A stretch of 64,000 bases of DNA from Pseudobdellovibrionaceae bacterium (lineage in GTDB: Bacteria > Bdellovibrionota > Bdellovibrionia > Bdellovibrionales > Bdellovibrionaceae): contig JAEUWH010000113.1 of the NCBI GenBank assembly GCA_016785955.1, forward strand, positions 62,001-126,000, given 5' to 3'. The translations under genes and the position numbers were made by a program. Numbering within the stretch: position 1 is the stretch's first letter; every line of letters starts with the position of its first letter. Positions 56,922-64,000 of the stretch are shown here, one piece after another. The notes under the pieces were generated by a model. It did not search any database. It had not been told where the DNA came from and was given only the letters and a program-made list of their open reading frames with translations.

Positions 56922-57990
56922 AAATAGACTCTATTATTTTCTGAGAAAATAAATCAGCCCCCCAATAGGTCATATGGATTCCATCGGCCACGCGCAGTTT
57001 GACCGTTCTTTTTCCGGACTTAGACGTCGTCGTCCATGTATCTGTGTACTTAGACTTTTTAGTGAACCAATTTGCCACCGAAATAAATTGTGCGCAGGAA
57101 GCAGATTGTCCCTTGATTTCCTTACGAACAACCTCGTGAAGCGCGCGCATTTTCGCATCAAACGAGTCGGATTTCATTTTTAATGAGTCTACCCAATAAA
57201 CTTGCTTTGCCTTCATACACGCTTTTTGCAGCAACGTGCGAACCCGCAAACCGTATTCGGCTTTCCAATCTTTGGAGTCAAATGTAACTATTTTTTTCCC
57301 GATCATCAAATTCTGAGCATCGTTTGTTCCCAGAAAAATAACGACTTTATCAAACTGGCTTTTTGTATTTTCTAGGTACTGAATCCAATCAAACACATCG
57401 GGACGTGACAAACCCGTGCCTGATCTAGACTTGATTTCCATCGTCATATTTTTATCCCGACGAGCGATATTACGTTCAAAATGCTCTTGCAAACCGGATT
57501 TCAAAATTGAGTCCCCAATCACTAAAATATTTTTTCGATCTTCACCCAACTCGACATCCTTACTGTCTTTAACAATCCTCGTCGTTTCTGTGGTTTTATC
57601 GTCGTCAAGAAGATCCTCAATGACATCAAGATCAGAAACATCAAAATCAGCATCAGGAACCACCACACTCGGTTCGATGGCTGCAAGTTGGCGACGAGGA
57701 TCACCTAAGTCTGGCACTAACGGATTGACTAGATTCTCGTTCGCGACATCCAAATTTTTAGGAAACATCTGCGCGCGCAGACCATCACGAATGGAATTCA
57801 AATGAAACTGATCACCAATTTCTTTTAACGCTTCCGTAAGTTTTATAAACGGCGTGGTTGCGGCACTGACTTCTTTTTGCTTTAACCATTCGTCTATCGT
57901 GGACAAATTAAGCAACAAAGCAATACCAACTGTCCATTTAAGGATTCGGGTGGATTCAGAAATACCTTTATACTTTGTCTCTAGACTCAT
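56914..57990 (-). CDS. Membrane-anchored SGNH hydrolase/acyltransferase partner of MBOAT
   Basis: 358 residues. Hydrophobic N-terminal anchor near 17-29, acidic linker (about 110-150, DDDKTTE), then the SGNH fold: IGDSILKSG (Ser nucleophile near 158), LGTNDAQN and DGIHMTYWG. By analogy with PatB/AlgX-type partners, it would transfer an acetyl group from the MBOAT to a periplasmic glycan. Two bases after the MBOAT stop. Confidence 0.8.
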   Translation of the reverse strand: MSLETKYKGISESTRILKWTVGIALLLNLSTIDEWLKQKEVSAATTPFIKLTEALKEIGDQFHLNSIRDGLRAQMFPKNLDVANENLVNPLVPDLGDPRRQLAAIEPSVVVPDADFDVSDLDVIEDLLDDDKTTETTRIVKDSKDVELGEDRKNILVIGDSILKSGLQEHFERNIARRDKNMTMEIKSRSGTGLSRPDVFDWIQYLENTKSQFDKVVIFLGTNDAQNLMIGKKIVTFDSKDWKAEYGLRVRTLLQKACMKAKQVYWVDSLKMKSDSFDAKMRALHEVVRKEIKGQSASCAQFISVANWFTKKSKYTDTWTTTSKSGKRTVKLRVADGIHMTYWGADLFSQKIIESIYE

Positions 57991-57992
57991 TG

Positions 57993-59408
57993 TTAAAACC
58001 TAAAATAAATAAAAGGCGCAATACCTTCGGGCATCAGCGCAGTTACAATTGTTACCATCAAAGCAAATACAATCGCATAAGCATACGCCGGAAGCTGTAA
58101 CCAGCGATCAGAAATATTCCAAGACCTTAACGGTCGCATGAAATGAAAACTCATGCCTAAAACAAATAACGTCAGATAAAACGGGGTGAGTTTGTGGATA
58201 GGCTTTGAAAAATCAACAAACTGAATCAACATTTCATAGCTTTTTGTGAAAGTTTCGGCCCGGAAAAAAATCCAAGCAAAGCAGACAAAATGAAATACTA
58301 TCGTAATTTGTAAGGCATTTTTAAACCAAGTCTCTTTGGGCTTATCCCATTGAAATCGCTTTTCAAAAGCTAACCCCATCCCATGCAGTAGTCCCCATGT
58401 TATAAAATTCCACGAGGCACCATGCCACAACCCACCTAAACCCATAGTGATCAACAAATTTTGATATGTTCTCTTTTCTGAAACACGATTTCCACCCAAA
58501 GGAATGTACAGATATTCTCGCAACCAACGGCTCAATGAAATGTGCCACCGATTCCAAAAATCTTTCAGGCTAGCAGCTCGATAGGGCTGATTAAAATTCA
58601 ACGGGAATCGATACCCCAATAGATACGCTAGACCAATCGCCATATCGCTGTAGGCGCTAAAATCGCAAAAAATTTGAACAGCATAGCAATATACCGCAAA
58701 CACGATATCCACAGCCCCAAAATGATTTGGGTTTTCAAAAACGGGATCAACCACATCACTGCCAAGATAGTTCGCGATAATCGTCTTCTTAAACAAGCCC
58801 AAAATAATCAGGACCATCGAAAACAGAAAGGGTATCTCGTCGGTTTTTGGCGATTGCTTTAACTGCGGAATAAATTCACTGGCTTTCACGATTGGCCCCG
58901 CCACTAGATGCGGAAAAAACGAAATATATAAAAGCACATCCAACAACGAATTCTTATAGGTCATCTCTTTGCGATATATATCCACCAAATAGGAAATACC
59001 TTGGAAGGTGAAAAACGAGATCCCCAACGGCAAGACAAAGTTCATAAATATGTCATCCCCCCACGACGGACCATATCCGGCATGAGACAGGATCTCGATC
59101 ATAGTTCCCGCAAAGAAATCATAGTATTTAAAAATCCCTAACAAAGCCAAATTGGCCGCTACCGTGAAAATCAAAATTCCTTTCTTTACTTTGGGATCAT
59201 CCTCGACGCCTATCCACAATCCAAAAAGAAAGTTTAAAGTCGGACTCAAAATTAGAATAGGCAAAAATCGAAAGTCTAAAGTCGCATAGAAAAAATAAGA
59301 TGCTAGTAAAAGAAATAGTTTACGATAGGAATTATTATAAATTAATTCCCAGCTAAAATAAAAAACAATAGCAAAAAAAATTGCAAATTCCAGTGTAGGA
59401 AATAACAC
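57993..59408 (-). CDS. MBOAT O-acyltransferase, AlgI/PatA-like
   Basis: 471 residues with about ten membrane helices. MBOAT core: FWNRWHISLSRWLREYLYIPLGG with H289 and the invariant His329 in GGLWHGASW. AlgI/PatA-type proteins move acetyl from acetyl-CoA across the inner membrane for O-acetylation of alginate or peptidoglycan. First gene of a three-gene O-acylation set with two SGNH hydrolases. The acceptor glycan is unknown. Confidence 0.92.
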   Translation of the reverse strand: MLFPTLEFAIFFAIVFYFSWELIYNNSYRKLFLLLASYFFYATLDFRFLPILILSPTLNFLFGLWIGVEDDPKVKKGILIFTVAANLALLGIFKYYDFFAGTMIEILSHAGYGPSWGDDIFMNFVLPLGISFFTFQGISYLVDIYRKEMTYKNSLLDVLLYISFFPHLVAGPIVKASEFIPQLKQSPKTDEIPFLFSMVLIILGLFKKTIIANYLGSDVVDPVFENPNHFGAVDIVFAVYCYAVQIFCDFSAYSDMAIGLAYLLGYRFPLNFNQPYRAASLKDFWNRWHISLSRWLREYLYIPLGGNRVSEKRTYQNLLITMGLGGLWHGASWNFITWGLLHGMGLAFEKRFQWDKPKETWFKNALQITIVFHFVCFAWIFFRAETFTKSYEMLIQFVDFSKPIHKLTPFYLTLFVLGMSFHFMRPLRSWNISDRWLQLPAYAYAIVFALMVTIVTALMPEGIAPFIYFRF

Positions 59409-59483
59409 AAAATCTCCTACAAATTTATCGGACTTTTATGAACGGACGTTAGCTAGCCTAGGACCAGCTTTAACAAGAATTTT

Positions 59484-62400
59484 TTATTTACAGCTCTCTT
59501 CAGCCACAGATGGACTGGTACTGACCATATCAGAGATGATTCCCAAAATACGCGAAATCTGACTTCGATTGGCTTTTAATTGATAGCTATCCTGTTTATA
59601 GTTTGATTTCCAATCCAACCAATTGGTCACATTACGATCAAACAAGCACAAAAGTATAAACGGTTTATTACACTCGGGAATTTTCCCATACTTTAGTATG
59701 TATGTGAATAGCGCCTCAAGCTCCGACTCTTTGATATCTCCCGCTTCCAACTGCTTACGCGCCACTTTCTTTAAAAGCTGTGCAAAATGAGGATAGGCTT
59801 TGATCCCCTCGAGCTTATCAATATATCCGTCACTATTCCCATCAAACTTGATAAACAATGTCTCTCCATATTGAAGAATATGAGGCAACAAAGCCACATC
59901 AGACAGTGCAACTTTCATGTCCACGCGGGGTTTGTAACCAGCCGCTTTTAAGTTATTCAAAAATGCATTCGACCACTCAGCCGCTGGCTCTGACGCCGAA
60001 TAGGCCACATAGCTAGGCATCGAGTTCAGTATCGTTGCCATATTTCCTTTGTAAATCGCTTGTAGGCAGGACATATTCACAAGTGTATCTTTGTTCTCTG
60101 GTGTGAGTATACAGTCTGTCTGCCTAGGATCCTTGGCGGCCACGGTCACAGCTTTTTTAACCATTTCATCGATCACTAATCCCGACATAATGTAGTTCAC
60201 GAACTCGGCCAATTCTTCAAAACTGACAGAATCATTTCCATCTGATTTAGTTAGAAATAGGTTCGCCTCAATGAGCCGAGAGTCGATAAAATCCGTTCCC
60301 GGCGAGTCTGAAATAATATCCAAATCAACCAACGCCGGTTTCAAATCCAAGTAGGCGGCTTTCACTTCACACTCTGTCAGTAGTGTACCGACAGCCTTAG
60401 ACGATCCTCCGTCCCGTTTTGCGTATGAACGCAAAATCAATCCCGCCAAGAAACGATTCAAATTATATCGTTCTAAGGTTCGCTTGTCGTAAGTAGGATT
60501 TGCACGTTTAACAAAATAAATACGGTTGTCACCAGTGATCGTCAGTGGAAACGGTGATTGAAAGTTTTTTACAAATTCAGTCATACCTAATTTAAAATTA
60601 GGATTAGCAGAGTTCACGATCGACTGCTTAAAACGATTCAACATAAAACTGTAATCAAACTTCTGATTAATTTTATTTTCATAGGCTTGATGTACAAAAA
60701 TATTGATTCCAATATAATTATCTAACTCACGATAAAGCTGGTCCATATGGAAAGATTCAATACCATCAAATCGGGAAATCTTGCGCTTTAAGTCTTCGGG
60801 AACCAGAATTCGCGTCGTCAATGTTGTCAAAATTGAATCGACGGTGGTTTTTTTAATTGTCTTAGGAATGATTTCTAAATTAATTAATTCAGTTGCGATC
60901 GACTTCAGTTCATAGTTGGATATTCGTTTAGATTTCCTTTGTCCGATAGTATCCTTAAAAAAAGAAATTACATTAAATGCAAAATCCCTAATTTTAATTT
61001 GAAACTCTAAATCATTATATATTACCCGTGATCGGCTCAGAAAATAATAGTAGTCCCAAAAAATATTAAAGGCCTTGCTCCCTTGTTTAAATAACCGCGC
61101 CAAATCAACATTTGTAAGTTCAATCTGATCACATGCATTTTTTATTTGGTGATTTTGCTTGTCCAATAAAACATCAGTGCTTATTTGCGCGACACATGCG
61201 TACTCTAATAATTTCTTTTTAAGGCTATTTTCTTGTAACGCTGGATACAACTTTTCAAGTTCATCCATCATTCCAATAAAACTTTTTAAGCTATATCCAT
61301 TTTCGAACTTAAATTCATCCGTCAGCTGAGTAATCAATTCATCAAAATTCTTTACCGCCTTACCATAGAATGCGAAGGACTCGGACTGCTTGAGTAACTC
61401 TGGATGCCAGCTTAATCCGTAAAATTGATAATACGGAGTGAATTTTTCAACAATCTGTTTAATCAAATTTACTTTATTTTGAGCTCTTCGAAAATCATCT
61501 TTGCCAAATCCCTGATCCGAGCCACCAATCAAGACTTGCTTTAACTTCATGGCCTCCGCTATAAAACCTGGCGATGTCTTAAATACGGGCCAAATATTTG
61601 AAAAGCTTTTAAACAATTCTTCCATTTCCAACTTAGAAACTTGATTGGATTCTTTATAACTTAAAAGATCGTATAAAATTTGAAAAATCTCTTCGATCGT
61701 TCGCGCAGAATATGCTAGACGCAGACTAGTATATTCAGGTTCCAGATCTTTAATAAAATAGTAATAACGTAAAAACTGAATATAGGCGCGTGAACCCAAC
61801 AGTAAAAACAAATTCCATTCGTTATCTTTCAAAGACTCTTCATCACCACCCGTGATCGATTTTTTTAATTTCTTGATGAGCGGCAAATAGCTTGCAACCG
61901 TATCAACCCAAGCCAAATCAGAATCTACAAAACTCCCAAGCTGCGACGCCAATGATTGAAAGTCATCAAAATAATATATATTATCTTCTTTGTTAATCAA
62001 TCCACTGAGACGCTGAGACAACTTAACTAAATTTTCGTTAACCGCTTCAAAATCAAAAAGACTTACATCTGAAGACTTTAATTTGTTTTCCCAATTTAAT
62101 GTCAAAACCTTCATTGATGGGTTGATGTCCTGAGAAAGAGATTTTAAATCGCCCATTAAGCTAATCAGACGATCTAATTCCGTTGGACTGACAAACTCCA
62201 GATTTCCACCTAAAAATAATTTCTTAATTTTCATGAACTGTGTTTGCAATTCTGCTGAAATCACTTTTTGCTTAACATTCGCGCCGGTGTTTTCATCTAA
62301 AAAATTATCTTCTACAAATTGAGCGATTTCCCCAGGCGAACACTTTTCACGCACTTTACATCGCACTTTGGATTTAAACTCTTTAACCATAGAAGCGAAA

Positions 62401-62609
62401 CAATCCCAACTCGCCCCGATGGCTTCATGGCTGGCCGTTCCCGAAAAAAAATCTTTAAATGATTCACTTGCCGAGTTCAAACAACTGTCGGCCCGATATT
62501 CGGGAATTGCGGCTTCAGGCGGAGTCTCACCAATTTTTAAATTGCACGATAAAGAATAGATCGCCACAAGAACAATCGAAACTATCTTCAACGGCATTTT
62601 AGAAAACAT
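59484..62609 (-). CDS. Large exported EF-hand-repeat protein
   Basis: 1041 residues. Hydrophobic N-terminus to Cys22 (IYSLSC, imperfect lipobox, so lipoprotein possible). Canonical EF-hand loop at 923-934 (D923, N925, D927, G928, I930, E934), and a near-canonical one at 788-799 (K in place of the first Asp). At least nine further helix-loop-helix stretches, spaced 60-90 residues, look like decayed EF-hand units (near 135, 206, 254, 320, 362, 435, 495, 560 and 612). Several have 'GG' or 'D..' followed by E/D at the loop end. Overlaps the barrel gene by 11 bases. Function unknown; calcium binding at the last two is likely. Confidence 0.7.
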   Translation of the reverse strand: MFSKMPLKIVSIVLVAIYSLSCNLKIGETPPEAAIPEYRADSCLNSASESFKDFFSGTASHEAIGASWDCFASMVKEFKSKVRCKVREKCSPGEIAQFVEDNFLDENTGANVKQKVISAELQTQFMKIKKLFLGGNLEFVSPTELDRLISLMGDLKSLSQDINPSMKVLTLNWENKLKSSDVSLFDFEAVNENLVKLSQRLSGLINKEDNIYYFDDFQSLASQLGSFVDSDLAWVDTVASYLPLIKKLKKSITGGDEESLKDNEWNLFLLLGSRAYIQFLRYYYFIKDLEPEYTSLRLAYSARTIEEIFQILYDLLSYKESNQVSKLEMEELFKSFSNIWPVFKTSPGFIAEAMKLKQVLIGGSDQGFGKDDFRRAQNKVNLIKQIVEKFTPYYQFYGLSWHPELLKQSESFAFYGKAVKNFDELITQLTDEFKFENGYSLKSFIGMMDELEKLYPALQENSLKKKLLEYACVAQISTDVLLDKQNHQIKNACDQIELTNVDLARLFKQGSKAFNIFWDYYYFLSRSRVIYNDLEFQIKIRDFAFNVISFFKDTIGQRKSKRISNYELKSIATELINLEIIPKTIKKTTVDSILTTLTTRILVPEDLKRKISRFDGIESFHMDQLYRELDNYIGINIFVHQAYENKINQKFDYSFMLNRFKQSIVNSANPNFKLGMTEFVKNFQSPFPLTITGDNRIYFVKRANPTYDKRTLERYNLNRFLAGLILRSYAKRDGGSSKAVGTLLTECEVKAAYLDLKPALVDLDIISDSPGTDFIDSRLIEANLFLTKSDGNDSVSFEELAEFVNYIMSGLVIDEMVKKAVTVAAKDPRQTDCILTPENKDTLVNMSCLQAIYKGNMATILNSMPSYVAYSASEPAAEWSNAFLNNLKAAGYKPRVDMKVALSDVALLPHILQYGETLFIKFDGNSDGYIDKLEGIKAYPHFAQLLKKVARKQLEAGDIKESELEALFTYILKYGKIPECNKPFILLCLFDRNVTNWLDWKSNYKQDSYQLKANRSQISRILGIISDMVSTSPSVAEESCK

Positions 62610-64000
62610 AGTTTACCCCCGCATAGATTCGATCATTCGCACGATTCTGATTCAGAAATGACGACGCATCATCTTCGACATCAACAGAAATAAAATCGCC
62701 ACCCACCAAAATCGCCCAACTTTGAAAAGGATAAAATTGAAATTCAGTATTTACCAAAGATCCCTTCTGGCTAAAATCGCGCAGATACGAAAATTTTGTC
62801 GTAAAATCACGGTTGAATAATTTAAACAACTTTCCTTCTGTTTTAAACAGCATCGAATTATAAAAGTAAAATCGCTCGTCAAATAATGTGAAGCTGTCTT
62901 TCTCGGATCGAGCATTAATATCACTGATACCACCACCATATATTCGCAAATAACCCAACTGAATTTTCAAATCGCGGATTAATGATGATTCCAAATTGTT
63001 CTCGACCATCAATGAATACCCCTTCATTGCTCCTAGGCTTTGGATAACCCATTCATCTACGGGAATTTTTTCTTTGGGATTGTCTTCGATATAGGACGAA
63101 ATCACTTTAAAGTTTTCAAATGAGTAACCGACATCCAACGAGAGTACAGAATGATAAGTCACATCAGGAGACACCACAACCTTCACACTCTTTTCCGCTG
63201 CGGCAGCATAGCCCTCTCGTTTTAAAATCAAGTCATTCACGGGTTTGTAGCCAGCACTTTGGTTGGCCCAAAAACCACGCGAACGATCTCCCAGCAACAG
63301 ATTAAATCCAACCCCCGGCCGTGAAATCAAGTTGCGCGTTTCCGGCATTGAGAGGTCATAGGTTATCGTCTTAATACGTCCGTTAAAATCATATTTATTG
63401 GAGGGTACACGAAACCAACGACTATCTGACTTCAGTGTCCCACCTTCTTCACGAACATCTATACCCATATTTGGAATAAAAATGGGCGTCGTTAACGCAA
63501 GAAATTGAAAATCAGATCGCTTGTACTCGAAAAATGCGCCCATTAAACCTTGCTCTTCGGGACGCAGATAATCGATCGCATACTTTGGTTGCCACAAACT
63601 GGTTTTCCAATAACTATCTAAAGCACTCCACTCTACTTTTTTACGGCCTAAGACAACCTTAAAAAAACTTTCAAGACGATAGAAAAGAAAAATTTCTTGG
63701 ATCGAATAATTGGACGCCCCGAAATTATATTTACCCGCCTGTAAATCCGCACCATACCCCGCACGACCATCTGGACTTAACCCGGTCAAACCAAAACGTG
63801 CCGAAAAATATTGCTGTCGATTATACTTCTCCGCATCCGGCAATGTCGTAAAATAGTCCATGCTTTCCAAGCGAAGCACGCCAAAAAAATTATGCCCCGT
63901 TGATGATTTTGATGAACTATTCAGTGATGAAAATTGATTGGAATACAGCGAGGCATTTGCTTGAAACATAAAGCAGAAATTGACACAAACTAGTGATAAA
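62599..64000 (-). CDS. Outer-membrane beta-barrel protein (start outside window)
   Basis: The frame is open beyond the right edge: codons before the ATG at 63969 read as a signal peptide (LSLVCVNFCFMFQANA, cleavage after ANA), so the true start is outside. About 450 mature residues of alternating strands with aromatic girdle residues and a C-terminal Phe (YAGVNYVF). Porin- or channel-like; no named family. Its stop overlaps the EF-hand protein gene, so they are translated together. Confidence 0.75.
   Translation of the reverse strand, partial: LSLVCVNFCFMFQANASLYSNQFSSLNSSSKSSTGHNFFGVLRLESMDYFTTLPDAEKYNRQQYFSARFGLTGLSPDGRAGYGADLQAGKYNFGASNYSIQEIFLFYRLESFFKVVLGRKKVEWSALDSYWKTSLWQPKYAIDYLRPEEQGLMGAFFEYKRSDFQFLALTTPIFIPNMGIDVREEGGTLKSDSRWFRVPSNKYDFNGRIKTITYDLSMPETRNLISRPGVGFNLLLGDRSRGFWANQSAGYKPVNDLILKREGYAAAAEKSVKVVVSPDVTYHSVLSLDVGYSFENFKVISSYIEDNPKEKIPVDEWVIQSLGAMKGYSLMVENNLESSLIRDLKIQLGYLRIYGGGISDINARSEKDSFTLFDERFYFYNSMLFKTEGKLFKLFNRDFTTKFSYLRDFSQKGSLVNTEFQFYPFQSWAILVGGDFISVDVEDDASSFLNQNRANDRIYAGVNYVF

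Noticed and set aside
1-64000. CRISPR arrays, insertion sequences, tRNA or rRNA genes, prophage.
   Set aside because: No regular repeat-spacer pattern, transposase, integrase or recognisable RNA gene was seen on reading both strands; short tRNAs cannot be fully excluded by eye.

Overview
The window reads as chromosomal DNA of a Gram-negative bacterium with an outer membrane. The markers are LpxC (lipid A), a TamA/Omp85-TamB pair, several outer-membrane barrels and lipoproteins. Gene content and style suggest a Bdellovibrionota (Bdellovibrio-like) organism: moderately AT-rich DNA, many exported proteins of unknown function, long same-strand runs with overlapping starts and stops, PATAN/DUF4388-type regulators, a SpoIIE/STAS module and FecR-FnIII proteins. 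This placement is inferred from gene families only; no rRNA or other phylogenetic marker was compared.

Layout. 1-1075 (+): end of a ComEC/Rec2-like membrane protein and a small basic exported peptide. 1083-5666 (-): alanine dehydrogenase preceded by an H1-tail-like 47-residue protein, then ruvC-ruvA-ruvB-lpxC. 5729-6550 (+): TPR protein. 6581-15066 (-): helical-repeat protein-tamB-tamA(Omp85), and efp. 15238-17865 (+): an FHA-membrane-trypsin fusion. 17956-37415 (-): a long run with an exported protein ending in a RelE/ParE-like domain, a PAS histidine kinase, uvrB-uvrC-uup, a ParA/unknown/BolA cluster, a secreted alpha/beta hydrolase, a UvrD-family helicase beside a zinc-ribbon/Tudor protein, a lipoprotein, fumC, an SDR dehydrogenase and a SpoIID-like amidase/transglycosylase. 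38149-42912 (+): ilvE, an unknown protein, a P-loop protein and an outer-membrane barrel. 42909-49938 (-): MFS transporter, LOG protein, RlmE, then a SpoIIE phosphatase-STAS-response regulator set. 50093-54159 (+): FecR/FnIII protein and a CheA-like PAS-HPt kinase, facing a CheY. 54626-55474 (-): ChaN-like protein. 55629-56348 (+): bL33 and dcd. 56322-64000 (-): MBOAT plus two SGNH hydrolases (O-acylation set), an EF-hand repeat protein of 1041 residues and an outer-membrane barrel cut by the window edge.

How the genes work together. Housekeeping themes are DNA repair (ruvCAB, uvrBC, UvrD-type helicase, uup) and envelope building (lpxC, tamAB, SpoIID, MBOAT/SGNH). The accessory interest lies in envelope and signalling proteins of unusual build: the FHA-protease fusion, the exported toxin-like protein, the helicase whose Tudor domain seems to live in a neighbouring gene, the ParA-BolA cluster, and the EF-hand giant coupled to a barrel. 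No rRNA, tRNA, CRISPR array, insertion sequence or prophage was recognised.
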